Shown here: positions 24,032 through 39,527 of the stretch, in pieces
Position numbering within the stretch: the stretch's first letter is position 1
How the letters are laid out: the number at the start of each line of letters is the position of its first letter
Assembly: GCF_001632365.1 (NCBI RefSeq)
Contig: NW_024468538.1
Location: forward strand, 1-64,000
Source: Laetiporus sulphureus 93-53
Lineage: Eukaryota > Basidiomycota > Agaricomycetes > Polyporales > Laetiporaceae
Direction: 5' to 3'
DNA: 64,000 nt
The notes under the pieces: generated by a model
Database searches by the model: none
Told to the model about the DNA's origin: nothing
Seen by the model: the letters and a program-made list of their open reading frames with translations, nothing else
Program-made: the position numbers and the translations under genes

Positions 24032-26488
24032 GTAGCACAGAGGAGATAAAGAACAAGGCAGCTCGAGGGCGCACACGACTCAAAACTGATGCGGAAACCG
24101 GCCATGGCATAAATACGCAGGATGGCGGGGGAACGCCGTCATTTCTGTGCAGTTTGATAATTACACGGACGGTCGTGCCTGCGAGGATTGGTCGTGTGCA
24201 TATCAACGTGCGTTGGTCCGTGGCCATCTTACTCGGGAGCGCCTTGACCGTGTCGCACGACCGCGAGCGACGCCTCTGATTGGTTGCCTCGATGCACGTG
24301 CGGCGCCTAGTGGGCGTTATGTTCCCTGCGCTGCCAGAAATGGCCAAAGGATGGCCGCACGAGACGGGCTGCATACAGTTGGGATACGCGTCTGTGGTCG
24401 TGTGCGCCCGGGACAAGGAAGCCGGCGAAGGAGCTGAACATAGCTTATCGGGAACAGAAATAAGTGTATGGGAGCTTCGAGCGCCTTGTAGGACGGCAAG
24501 GGACTCCGCTTTGCGACAAACGTTCCATGCGGCTCGCGGATATGGACGAATGATTACGCAAACTAGCTGGGCATGCACATTCGCCAGAGGAGGGCAAGCA
24601 ACACGAGGGACGAGTTGGCAAAGTCGCAGAGGGGAAAATGGCCAACCGCTCAGGTGGCTGTTTTCAAAAAGAATTGGAAAGTGAAATCTATCAGACATTT
24701 GTTAATACCGTGCACGAGTTGTGTGAGAATAATCAGAAAGCCACATACAATGTCTTACAAACGCCAGGGCTCAGGAAGAATGGTAATCCTTGTAAACAAC
24801 CAGATATTTCACGCACAAGATGCCTTGACGGCCGCATACGGAGTACAGTCGAAAGACCACTCTGTAAAAGTCGCAAAAAGGGTCGCGCGTGATCGGCTCA
24901 TGCAATAAGTCAAAGGTCTTATCCTCATTGTCGCGGAAGAGTGGCTTGCAATGATTTAACGGAAGGCATGATGCTTCGAATATGATGCTTCGGAGCTGAA
25001 CCTTGCTAATTTGGCCATAACATGATCTTCCCTGATGGTAACGCACTACGATACGTGAACCTCAAAGTGGCTTCCACTTGCTTGTTCCACAATTCATCTT
25101 CGTAATCACAGTTGCGTTCTATATCCATGTTCAGCAGAATCAACAGCAGAACGGGCGTAGCTCACCTGCGGATCTCATATACCATCAACATCTACGTCTC
25201 TGCTGAAGCTTCTCTGGAGTGCCCCATAGAGAGTGCAGTGTACTATGTTCAACGTCGCAGAGGTCCAGCGCATTTGAGTAGCAGTACAAAGCGGATGTAA
25301 TCAGCCAACTTGTGAGCGAGTTGACGCCTTCGAAGGACGCGACCGGTCCTGTGAGATATGACGGCTACGGACTTTGTGCACTGGAACTGATTCTGAGGCG
25401 TTCTCCACTCCAGCCGAAAGACCAAGGCCATGGCGCATAGAGTGCGTGGTGAGCTTTGGACAACAGCTGAGGAACTACGCCAATTCCGCGAAATCGAAGG
25501 AGCACATACCGTCTGGAATTCTACGATAGGCGAATTCCATGACTTCTCACGGCGAGCACTGAAACATCGACTATCCGGTCAGAGTTCATTCAACACGGTA
25601 CTTGAGACCAATCACCTCGACACAGCACACGCTTGTTTCATGGGAGCAGTAGGTAAAATGGTGAATCCTTTGAGCTTTAGGTTGCATAGACCAGGAAGAG
25701 ACTTGTTGATACTCTCAAAACGAGCAAAACGGGAAAAATGAGTTGTTGAAGCACAATCGGAATGCATCGCACAAGGAGGGTTGCGAGAGGCGCCGTGTCC
25801 GAACTCCAGGTCAGACAGTTGAATGTTATGCACCCCGTTGCAATCATCTTTCCAAAAGATGTGTTACTGTATGAGCGAACGGCCGGACCTGTTTTCCTGT
25901 ACTAAAAGCGTCCGCAACTTGCAACTGTGCAGCTGATCACGTATGTCCTTGTGTCAGATGGCACCATGAGCCTGGTGGTCGACCATGGGCCAGTCCTTGA
26001 GAACTAAACAGCTGTTCTATAGTGACTCCAGGTCGTTTTGTAAAGCCAGTCGACGATCTAGTCAATCAGTCCCTGTAGCAGAGAACATGATTGCAGCTAG
26101 GAAGCTGTTCCGTGGATGTATTTGGCTGTCAAAGAGTATCCTATATCTTTTTGATCAGATTTTTGCATCGAAGAGACATAGAGACGGTCAAACGACTATT
26201 GAGCATCGAAGACGAGTTCCCAGTGAGCCGCCTTTGCGAGGAACATCGATCAATCAGCGGATTTGGGCGCTACGTTCGACTGCTGTTTTCGGTAGGAGGT
26301 TTGTCGCGATGAATCAACACACGTAAATATTGCCTCGGCTCAGTATCTTCGTGAGGCTCGCAGTCAAAGGATAAGATCTTCGGACACTGTTCATCACGAC
26401 GAGTTAAAAAGACCAGTAGCAAGCCGGACCGTCTGCGGAGAAACAATACAGTCACCACATTGTGTATCCGCTGACTGTGTTCTCGCAA
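24032..26488. other. 2.5-kb divergent intergenic region
   Basis: It lies between the starts of the bHLH and MTG2 genes. A 103-residue ATG frame at 25430-25741 (+) shows no family motif and is not annotated. The rest contains only short frames that overlap on both strands. Confidence 0.4.
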
Positions 26489-28407
26489 ATGTTCTCTCTG
26501 GCCGAAATTCTCACATCAACATCCATGAATCTCGGACGGATACCACGGCCAACGTTTTGCAGGATAACAGCGCTGGCAGTTCGGCCTCGCAATGTATCGA
26601 CTTCAACTGCTTCTGCACTAGCGACGGAGGATGACCAGGAAGATTTCCGGGAAATAATGAGACGAAAACGCAGGACAGAATGGAAGAGGCGGCAAGGAGT
26701 AAGTCTCATATCGTTTTGCGCTGCTGCCTGCGGTTGAAGACAGACTTCACCGCTACGTCGCCAGACCGGGTTTGTCTGAGTATTCAAACATAGGGCCAGG
26801 CATTTCTCGACCACGCCGTCGTCCACATCTGCGCAGGTACGTACCGCGCCAGAGCCATACGAGAGCCGGCTTACCATATACACCCAGGCAAAGGCGGCGA
26901 TGGCTGCGTCGCATTCCATCGCGAGAAGTTCGTACCGTACGGCCCCCCATCTGGGGGAAGCGGCGGGCGCGGCGGCGACGTCTACATCATGGCGACGCCG
27001 CACCTCACCACGCTCTCGTCCGTGCCCACCCGCGTGCACGCCCCGAATGGCGGCACCGGCCAGGGCTCCTGGCAGAACGGTAAGAACGCGCCGCCCTTCG
27101 TCATCAAGGTGCCGGTTGGCACCATTGTCCGCCAGCTCCCGCGCGACGACCCACGGAGCAGCAAGGACGAGATCGACATGGAGGCGGAGATGCTCGACGC
27201 ACTCGACCCGGATGAACGCAGAACAAAGCTACGCGAGCTGCGATGGGTGCACTACCCACGAGCTGAGGACGATAACGTCGAGCGGCAGGACTTCAAGGAC
27301 GCAGAGCGGCTCGTCTACCGAGAGGAGCGGGAGAGGCGGCTGATGCAGCAGCGACGTCTGCTGCAGACCATCTATCTCGACCTCGATAAGCCGGACAGCT
27401 CGCTCGAAGAAAGAGATCCGAACTCACCGCTGGGTCTGAGACGCCCCGACTCGTTGGGTCACCTCATCGCGTCGGGCGGCAGTGGCGGTGTTGGCAACAC
27501 ACACTTCCTCACCCTGACCAACCGCTCGCCCAAGTGGGCGACGCGCGGGTGGGAGGGCGAGCGCGTCACGCTGTCGCTCGAGCTCAAGCTTCTCGCTGAT
27601 GTCGCGCTCGTGGGCATGCCGAACGCCGGCAAGAGCACACTCCTGCGCGCGCTCTCGGGCGGGCGGGCTAAGACCGAGATCGCGGGGTACGCGTTCACCA
27701 CGTTGAACCCGGTCGTGGCGGTCATACGCGTCGCGGACGACGGCAGCTTCGAGGGCTCGAACGGGCTCGTGCACGAGGAGACGTGGCTGGAGGAGCAGCG
27801 TGAGCAGGCGCTCATAAAGCAGGGCCTCCTTGCAGATGCACGCACGAGGAACCAGCGCGATGACGCCGGCGCCGACCCACTGGACACGCTCGAGTCGTTC
27901 CGTTTCACCGTCGCAGACAACCCAGGGCTCATCGCGGAGGCGTCCGCAGATATCGGGCTCGGCCATTCGTTCCTGCGCTCGATTGAGCGCTCGAACGCGC
28001 TCGCATACGTCGTCGACCTATCTGCGCCCGCGCCATGGGATGATTTAAGCGTGCTGCGAGACGAGATCGAGAAGTACAAGCCCGGGCTGAGTCCCAAGGC
28101 GCGCATCGTGCTTGCGAACAAGGCGGATTTGCTGGGCGGACAAGCCGGGCAGGAGGATGCCGAAGCTGTTCGGGAGGCGAAAGAAAAGTTGCGGAAGCTG
28201 GAGGAGTTCGTGGAGAAGGAGATGCGGACGCCAGTGCAAGATGGAGAAGGCAGCGTTTTGGATAAGCGCACGTTGGATGTCGTGCCTATATCAGCCAAGT
28301 ACAGCATGAACCTACAGAAGGTGGTGAACCTGATGCGGTCGTACGTGGAAGACGCAAGGGCAGGTGGTATACAGCCTTCATCAGGGCCGCAAGCAAGCTC
28401 GTCATGA
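26489..28407 (+). CDS. MTG2: Mitochondrial Obg-family GTPase (Mtg2-like)
   Basis: Three exons (26489-26698, 26800-26836, 26888-28407) give 588 residues. The N-terminus is basic and Ser/Thr-rich like a mitochondrial presequence; a second in-frame ATG lies at 26525. The glycine-rich Obg fold begins at LDHAVVHICAGKGGDGCVAF, made by joining exons 2 and 3, and ends at SGGSGGVGN. The G domain has GMPNAGKST (P-loop), DNPGLI (G3, Asn in place of the usual Thr) and NKAD (G4). Obg proteins of mitochondria help assemble the large ribosomal subunit. An insertion of roughly 80 residues splits the Obg fold after VPVGTIVRQLPR. Exon 2 could also start at 26794, adding two codons in frame. The gene converges with MCM4, 197 bp away. 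Confidence 0.93.
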
Positions 28408-28604
28408 TTATATACCGTCGAATTTCTCATGTCCTACTTGTCCTGCTTTAGATCTATGTCACGTACACACGGCCTTGCGACGATACATTCCTTGGAATGC
28501 TAGGGTTTGCGCAAAGCATGAACTACGTTCTAGTATACAACGAAAAAAATACGAAAGGTTAAGAAGGCAGAGAAACTCGTGAACAGGCCATTGGATGGGC
28601 ACGC

Positions 28605-31898
<3,294 letters not shown>

Positions 31899-32783
31899 GG
31901 CGGCGACGTGCAAAAAGTGGATTCGGACGCCGGGAACGCGTCGGTCACAAAATTAAACGCGACACGTCACGGACTGTCACCGGCCGTGATATTGTCACGT
32001 GGAGAGACGGTCGGAGCTGCTGCTTCAACTTGCCTTCAAGCTTGTCGACGCGACCCGCGAGCACTAATTACCACTGCTGAGGCTTTGAACGCGAGAATGA
32101 ATTCGACTAAAATCAGCCAAGATTACAAAAACCAAAAGTAGGATGTGGAAGGCAGATGATATCTCACAGAATGCGAGCAGCGAGGGCCGCCCTAAATCAC
32201 GACACGAGGGATTCGTTAGACCTGCGACCTACGATATGCGGCACAAGCGACAGAGAAAATGGGTTGCTGAGGGAGAATGGATTTATGGGAGGGCCGAGCT
32301 GGAGGCTCTCATGATTTGGCTGCCCATCGCGAGGGCATTATTCCAAGTCGGAAGGTCGAGCATAGGAGCGCATATAGGTTAGTTCCTCCTGTTGTCTGCT
32401 CTTTTTGGCTGGGACTGAAGACGAGATGATGTAGAAGCGTTTCATGACTGACAGAAGGCTGCTACCAGCTCTCCGGTGCATATAAGATACTAGAGCTTCC
32501 TCTAAGTAACCTGGCATCAAATGCGAGTCTTGAGACGCCATAGCGTACGAGATGAGGCCATTTGTGCACTGATCCTCGCTGTGATTAGATGGCATGCACG
32601 TCTGCCGATAGGGGTTCTACGCCACGTTCATCCATCGGACGTATCGAAGGGGAGTCCCAGAAATTCTCTTCACCAATAAGGTAAAGTACAATGGATGCAT
32701 TCACAAAACTCGTTAAGTCCTTCTTAATTCGTGATTCGTAGCACCTCTGTATCTGTTTCGCAGCTCGAAACACAAGAACATGC
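31899..32783. other. MCM4 upstream region (885 bp)
   Basis: It contains the MCM4 promoter next to 31898 and the 3' UTR of the molybdopterin-binding gene. Besides the ACGCGT box there are ACGCGA variants at 31957-31962 and 32048-32053. No gene is seen. Confidence 0.45.
31936..31941. promoter_or_regulatory. MCB-like box upstream of MCM4
   Basis: ACGCGT, 38 bp before the MCM4 ATG. In yeasts this is the site of MBF, which drives G1/S genes including MCMs. Function here is inferred. Confidence 0.45.
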
Positions 32784-34198
32784 CTAGAGCGCAGCCTTCT
32801 CCTTCGCCACCTCCTCCTCCGTGAGCACGCGTCCCTCCAGCTTCTCCGCCACCTCCTCCGCCAGCGCGCGCAAAGCCTGCTCGCCGCGCCCGATGAGGGC
32901 CACATAGACGCCGCGCATGAGCAGCGGATACGACCCGACCTGGATACCATCGGCCTTCGTGCGCGCCTGCAGCTCGGTGAGGTACGGTGCGATGGACGAC
33001 TCCGGCAAGCTGCCCAAGCGAAATCGGCGAATGGAACACCAAGTCAAATCGGCGACGCACCTTGTGAACACCTGCAGCCGCAATGGTCGCTCGCTAGGAG
33101 GAGGCAGTGGGAGGTACGGTACCAATCCTTCGAGCATCCGCTGGAAGAGTTTCGGGATGCCTGGGAATACGCAGAGTTTGCCCTCTAGGCGGACGACGGG
33201 CTGTACACGGGGTCTGACCATAGATTCGACGTCAGCGTAGTTACGCGAGACGCACCACCCAAACATCCGGCGCGATGAACAATACTTCCGCGTTTGCTGG
33301 GAAGAGTGCCATGCGTTCGCGAGCCTCGCGCTGCTCTGCGGTCTGGTTCATGATGTCCATGCGGTGCTTGCTGATTTTCATCATACGTGACAGCGTCTCC
33401 GCGTGATGTGCGAGAGGTTGGTTGAACGCCTTGGCTAGCGATGCGTACGTGATGTCTAATGTGGGATAAATCCCGTGGCATATTGTATGATGAACAATCG
33501 AGTTGACTGGCGAGAGAGAGGTGGCTCACCGTCGTGGGTGGGTCCAATTCCTCCGGAGGTGATAACAAAGTCGTGAGTCTGCACCAAACGCCGGCTGGCT
33601 TCGATGCTGGCCATTCGACGGTTCAATCCCGAGCCAACGCATCGCAGTCAAGTGCTAAGACGCACATATCGTCCTCGTTATCAGGAATGACTTCGATGCG
33701 CTTCCTGAAACGAGTATCAGCATGCGATCACTCCTCGTTACGAACATATACTGACAGGTTGATGCCGTTCTCGAAACAATATCCGGCGAAATAATTCGAG
33801 TTGCGATCGAGAGTTTTCCCATTCAAGATTTCGTCACTGTGTATTGCTACGTGTGCATCGCAGGTACCTGGGTCTCGGTCTGCAAAAACGTACCCAATAA
33901 CTAAAGCCGCCGCAGTCTTGATGTATCTACCCTCTCCGAGAGGATTAGGCGGCATAGGAGAAGTCGGGAAGTTCCATTGCATAGGAGCAGGCTGCGGCTC
34001 TGCCGCGTTCCCGCTCGCATTACCAGATAGAGTTGCAACAGGAACATCTGGTCCAGACATGCCGCGTCTAGGTAGAGGAGACTCAGGAGAGACAGTAGAG
34101 CGAGGACACCGTTGAACAGGAGAGAAACTACGCAGCGACAAGCAAGGATGGCGAGAAAGAGGCAGCAAAGTCGACCGAAGACTCGCACTCGAGTACAT
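32784..34198 (-). CDS. Molybdopterin-binding (MoaB/CinA-type) domain protein
   Basis: Six exons (34198-33756, 33704-33666, 33606-33530, 33455-33256, 33200-33061, 33009-32784) give 374 residues. The N-terminal 25 residues are Arg/Ser/Leu-rich without acids, like a mitochondrial presequence; an ATG at 34282 would add 28 residues. The domain has AALVIGYVFADRD, HSDEILNGKTLDRNS, LKRIEVIPDNEDD and the signature ITSGGIGPTHDDITY, then VRLEGKLCVFPGIP. This fold is shared by MoaB/MogA, CinA and the N-terminal part of animal FAD synthase. Whether it acts on molybdopterin, FAD or another nucleotide is open; no partner domain (FAD synthase or CinA deamidase) is fused. All introns are 51-74 nt and keep phase. 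Confidence 0.9.
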
Positions 34199-35747
34199 AT
34201 AAAGCAGCGCTCTGAGCTTTGTAAGACACAGTTCAAGGAATGTACGGTGCGATGACCGTGGTGGCGCAAGACACGAGCACATGATCGAATCCGCGCGCCA
34301 CTAAGCTCGTCTTCAGGTCTACGGCCACAATCCATTGATTGATTACTGGCAGCAGCTACCAGCACTGTCAGAATGCCCCAAATAAAATATGAGGACAAAT
34401 GGTTGGCTGAGAACGAGACAAAATGTTGACGTTGTACTCTGATACTCAATCCCGGCGAGAAGTCTGAGCTCGTTTACTTCAGGATACCGTTACTCTTGAT
34501 TTTGATGTACACACGCAATTGAAGAATGTTCTAGTAATTATGTAAGCTACACTTAATGCACACCATTGGCATTGGTATCCGGTGGATAATCCATCCACAT
34601 TGAACTAGCTCATCGCGTTTACAAAGACACTTATGACAAAGTGAATTACTAAACTGAAATGAGTACTAACTTGATTATGTTCGGCCAATATTGTGAGTGA
34701 AGCCAATCGGCGTGAGCGGCGCGATTTGTCAAGCAAAGTTTGCATATTCGCAAGCTATCTGCAGGTCTCAGTACTTCAGCACTTCAGCACTTACACTCCA
34801 TCCAACTAAAAAGCAGGGTTATGTGAGCGGCGTTAGGATAAGCATAGTATAGGAAGACACAGAGGGAACTTGCAAGGAGTCTTCAGACGACGGAACGAGG
34901 CACCCACCAAAAGGTCACATGACCGCGTTCAGCAGACTTCCGCATCGAGATGTACGATAGACGCCAAATAGACGCTGGACGTTCAATCTGCTTCATCCGC
35001 CGCTGACGTTCATGCCCTCAGGAAAGATTCTCGGACTGGCCGACTATAGCCTGAAAGAATTGACTCAGACAGTGGCACATGTCTTTTCTGCGTAGAGCCA
35101 CTCAAGACAAAACTTGATGGGCATGCATCGACCAGTTCTCTTACTCTCATATTTCGGCTATCGAGGAGACAGTAACTTAGTAGCCTTAGGAATAACACTA
35201 GCCGACAGTGCAAGGAGGGAAAGTGGCAGATGGCGAGTGCATGCGGTACGTGAACTTCTCAGGCTGGGAAAGGCAGTACTGAGCAATAAAACAAAATTAT
35301 GCGTTCCGTTCCGGAGGAGGCTTGATGAACGCCCTACGTTACCAAGCCTGTGTTAGCGACATTCGGCATGTTTCTATAGAATCAGAATAGGAGGTGACGG
35401 CATAGTTTGGCCTCCATGGCATCAAACCTCGACCTTAGTTCAATACATCCGGCATGTTGCACTTTATTCTGTTCGCATCGACCCTGCAACTGTCAAGACG
35501 TAGGTTCCTGGTGTGAATACCGGTTCATTTGCGACTGTTGCATCAAACTGACTGAAAAAAGAGCTTGACAATGAATGTTGTTCCAGCATTCGTCTTGACA
35601 GATGCCAACACGCCACCCCCTTGAAGTTCGTTTTAGGCAATCAGATCTCTCCTACGCTGTCATGCAACAGGCAGTACCGCCAGGTAGTCAGTCTTCCAGA
35701 GCCTTGATGGACTCATATTATACCCTCCATATGGAGGGACGACGCTC
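34199..35747. other. 1.5-kb intergenic region
   Basis: It lies upstream of both flanking genes, so it holds two divergent promoters. A short direct repeat (CTTCAGCA-type) sits near 34770-34795. No gene is supported. Confidence 0.4.
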
Positions 35748-37230
35748 ATGCCTTACCCTGTTATTGCGCTTTATGTACTAATCCTCAACCTTTGGATATT
35801 GCATACGGAATCCACGGAACACAGCATATCACCAACATGTCACAGTGCTCATCTGTTGATCAAGCTGCATGTTCAAGGTGGTGTCGGCATTGTAGCTAGA
35901 CGGCATCGAAGGTACCAAAAGCATCCACCTTCCCCGAGGATGCTGATGTCTGGATTGATGTCAGCAGTTCCCTGGACGACCGTATTTCTTCCATCTCATG
36001 TCCTCCTCACAAATATGCAGTCGCTACACGTCTCCGGCCACGGCTACTACTCTCCTTCCAGACCCGAGCTTTTTGTGGTGTGTTCAACAACGTCGACCTC
36101 GATTTGGTCGACGATCTCCGTTTATACCATTGAGACTGCACTTGCCGAAGGTCTCAGCAGCCTTGTAGCCTCATCAAAGCAGTCATCCTTTGCGGTTAGC
36201 CAAGGACCGTCGTCGAACCATCTTGTTCAGTCGTTGATTCACTTGTCTTCCTCGGTCGACACTATACCCTCCTCTGCAGCATCTCAGGCTTATACCACCA
36301 TGTCTATTCTTGTACACAACATATCTGTTCCCTCCCATTCCTTTGCAGTACCGCCGACGTCAACTAGACGGACTAGGACGACCTCATCGACATTATCGTT
36401 GTCATTAACGAGTGCTTCTGCCGTTCATCATAATATTACACTCGATGCGCAAGGATCAGTTTCAACGTCGCACGCAGCCTCCTTTTCGTTCTCGGAGTCA
36501 TCTATGCTCAACCATACCATGACCACGACGAAGACTATGACTAAAACACAGTCAATCACCGTGACTTCATCTGTCATAGTCAATTCAAATCATTCGACAC
36601 AGATTGCGGGAGCGGTTCTTGGAGTACTCGTTGGAGTATTGGTGCTGACCATGACGGCGTTGATGATCTACCGCCATTGTAGAGGTCGCCAAGTGCCATC
36701 ATATAACCGCACCTCATCTCAAGAACCTAATGCCGGTGAGTTATCAGCTCGTATATAAGCTTTCTTCTGATTACTGATGCCCTACATGCAATGCGATAGA
36801 TGACCCCTTGTCTTTGCATAATGCGCCGAGGATCGTGTTTCATCCAAAAGGGCAGTCCATTCCATGGATCCAAGATGGAAACAGCTTGCTGGCATGGAGA
36901 AACGCGCATGCCTCTCGGCCGGATAACTCATCCGCATTCTCTCTGTCTTCTGTTGATGACCCAACCGCCTCAGAGGATGAGGAAGGATGGGAGAAGAGAC
37001 GATCAGTGCACACTCGAACGAGACAGCAGGCTGAGGCCCCAGCAACCAACCTGCACGTCCTCCCGCAGCATGTCGTTGTTCAAGCCCTCTCAGAGGCAGC
37101 GTCGCTTGAGCCTCCTGAGCACGCGCAAGTACGGTTGCAAGTAGACTCGGGCTACCGTTTCCGATACGAGAGCGTGCCGCAGCCCACGACTGCCTTGCTT
37201 GATGTACCTCCTGCGTATACTGCTGAATAG
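35748..37230 (+). CDS. Ser/Thr-rich single-pass membrane protein
   Basis: Two exons (35748-36735, 36800-37230) give 472 residues. A hydrophobic start (YPVIALYVLILNLWILHTES) looks like a signal peptide. The outer part is rich in Ser and Thr with N-glycosylation sequons (NIS, NIT, NHT, NHS). One membrane segment, AGAVLGVLVGVLVLTMTALM, is followed by basic residues (RHCRGR). The cytosolic tail has VDSGYRFRY and ends DVPPAYTAE. Mid2/Axl2-like wall sensors share this plan, but I see no specific domain, so a sensor role is only a guess. The stretch at residues 40-100 is odd and may hide an unrecognised intron. A damaged relative lies downstream across a transposon. Confidence 0.7.
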
Positions 37231-37377
37231 AGGCTGCTATCCTTATCGACTACGATCACCAGTATCGGCGAGAAGTTGAATGAACCGTTGTCAAGGCACC
37301 GAGAACAAGGCTAGGGCCAGGTCAGGCCGTGCATTCATCGCGAAATATCGATCCTAATCGTCGTCGTGGCTTCTCGA

Positions 37378-37425
37378 CACCGGGGGCACGGGCCCATGAT
37401 TCTGCCCGAAACATTTTGGACACAT
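37378..37425 (+). repeat. Left terminal inverted repeat
   Basis: Pairs with 38024-38071 in inverted orientation. Mismatches fall at repeat positions 12, 14, 26, 30 and 32; both outer and inner ends match exactly. Confidence 0.9.
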
Positions 37426-38023
37426 TGTAATAACAGTCCAAATAATTATGCAATGTTTTTAGCACATACATTTTGATATCATTTTGAATGTTTTAAAATG
37501 TGTTAAGCATCAACATTGCGGCACAATTTTGATAGCATTCATAAAGATGCAAGAATGAGACCCCAATGCTGCAGATGACAGCATTTAAGCATTATTGCGA
37601 TAGCATCCTAAATGTTTCTTGGGAGAAGATCTCAAATGATACCTGTGAGTGGCCATGATGTTTTCAAGATGTTCCCAATGGATTCATCGTGATCGCATAA
37701 TTGTTATTACTATATATAGTGATGTGCTAACCATATTAGGACACCCCCGATGCGTTCAAGATGATTCCAGCCGGCACATGATGGAAAGCATTCTGGTACT
37801 CATCGTAACATCACGTTGATCACATTTGTAATGAACCCTTAAGATCCATTCAAAATAATACCAATATATTATATGAATGCTGGCCAGAGCAAAATTGTTG
37901 TCTCATCCTGGTGTCTTTCTGAATACTAATCACTATTATTCCACAATGAGCTCACTCAAAATAATTCAAATCATTCCGTGTTTACATCAGTAACATTAGA
38001 GTTACATTGTGACTATTATCGTG

Positions 38024-38071
38024 ATGTGTCCAAAATGTTCCCGGCGGAATCATGGGCTCATGCCCCCGGTG
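38024..38071 (-). repeat. Right terminal inverted repeat
   Basis: Reverse complement of the left end with five differences in 48 bp. It is followed by the flanking CGA. Confidence 0.9.
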
Positions 38072-38420
38072 CGATTTTATTACGCATGCATTTATGATGT
38101 TCCGGTCAACATGACTTGACTTAAACCTGGTACTACCTTAATAGGGTCAATGCGATCATGCATACTCAGACCTGTGTTGCAAGGAGCGAACTTCATATCT
38201 TGTTTTGTTGGTGCATTTGATGGTACATGACCCGTTGTTCAAACAATGATTCGGGACAAGGCACGATAGGTACCCGAAGTAACGTGCATATAATGGAGCC
38301 GCTATCAAGAGAGGTTCTGTTGTCTTCCCCTCATACTGGCCGGGAGTATCGTTGACGACCATCAGTCCCATTTCGTGTGCAATCTTAGTGGGGCAATTGT
38401 GCGGAACCCAGACCACCTTG

Positions 38421-39527
38421 GCAAACCACTTCTGGTTCTGTCGTCACTACTTCTGCCGCTTCTTGGACGGGAGCCATTCTCCATCTACCTCCTTCCTTAG
38501 CCAGTCCGCGACCTGTCAGCCTCATTGCGATGGCATCTGTGATCCCCTCTGCAACCGATATCAGTGTCATCGTGGTTGAGCCTTTCTCCCCGGCATCGGA
38601 TACTGGTGTCACTTCTAGCGCACCCACCCGGGGCGATTCTACCGCAAGTAATTCCGTGACTGCCGTTGATTCAACTATTCTTACCAATTCTACTGGTTCC
38701 CAAACGCCTCCTACATTGGCTTCTCAGTCGAACACCCCGAGCTATGTTCTTGCAGGTAGTAGTCTGTACCTGCCGTCAATTCGACTACTCCTACCATTTC
38801 ATCGGAAACCAAAAGCCTCCTTCGACGGGTTCTCAGTCGAGTCTGCTGGTCGCACACAATGACACCTCAGTTGCCAGGATTGCAGACATCGCGGGAGGAG
38901 TGATCGGAGGAGTCATTCTTGCAGGTGCAATCTTCCTCTACGTCCTGCGAACGAAGCGTTCAAGAACGTACCCGTCACAACGCCGCGACGCCTCTCAGGA
39001 TATAGTCAGATCTGGTATGGTTCATTCTCTGAGCTCCCATACTACACTGCAGGCCCCTACAAGTCACTGAGCTGGTCTGCCCTTCTAGAATCTGCTGCCG
39101 TTGTTTCCTCGACGCCTTTCCCGTTACTCGATTCGGATATGCTGAAGAATACCGGCGATAACAATGCGGAGCACTTGCTTACATGGAGAAGCACTCGCGT
39201 TGATTCGGAACGTCCGGCCTCAATCGTTTCGCCACCCTCACTGAAGAAGAGTTCATCACACAAGACCTCATGTTATTGCCAAACCCTCCATCAAGTACGA
39301 ATCGCTTTGCGTCTATCATGTCTTCAGCAGACAGACGTGCAGTTGATGCAGCACACGGGGAAACTGTCTCCCTATCACCACCTCACATGGGCATAGATAC
39401 TGGTCGCGCGGTCGATTCTGGTTACCGCTTTTATCATATGGTGCCGCCAACGCCCCATAGCGACCAATCCCCAATATCATACCCAATCCGGAGTATACAG
39501 TTGACTGAGCGCTTCTTACTATGTTAA
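38421..39527 (+). pseudogene. Frameshifted relative of the Ser/Thr-rich membrane protein
   Basis: The parts of a second surface protein are present in order but not in one frame: a Ser/Thr-rich stretch (38421-38755), a membrane segment (IADIAGGVIGGVILAGAIFLY, about 38880-38943), a tail joined by a plausible 86-nt intron (39015-39089), and a final piece with VDSGYRF (about 39412-39432) like the upstream gene. The frame changes near 38795, where a diverged 72-bp internal duplicate has lost one base, and again near 39230. A 67-nt intron could bypass the first break; I found none for the second. No signal peptide exon is visible on the left. It may be a decayed paralog or a gene with introns I missed. 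Confidence 0.5.

Larger units (their letters stand above)
37378..38071. mobile_element. Non-autonomous DNA transposon (MITE-like, 694 bp)
   Basis: The ends are 48-bp inverted repeats starting CACCGGGGGC, 43 of 48 positions matching. Both flanks carry CGA (37375-37377 and 38072-38074), fitting a 3-bp target duplication. The inside is AT-rich and has no open frame of note, so movement would need a transposase from elsewhere. A motif close to TCAAAATRATNCC recurs about seven times. Ends beginning CAC, a 3-bp duplication and many internal short repeats point to a CACTA/CMC-type element, which is inference. It sits between two related surface-protein genes. Confidence 0.85.

Noticed and set aside
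23952..24698. 248-residue open frame on the minus strand
   Set aside because: Runs through the bHLH promoter and overlaps its start in another frame; no motif.
25430..25741. 103-residue ATG frame on the plus strand
   Set aside because: Reasonable start but no family match, no conserved pattern and isolated; left out of the gene list.
26452..27039. 195-residue open frame on the minus strand
   Set aside because: Antisense shadow of the GC-rich Obg coding exon.
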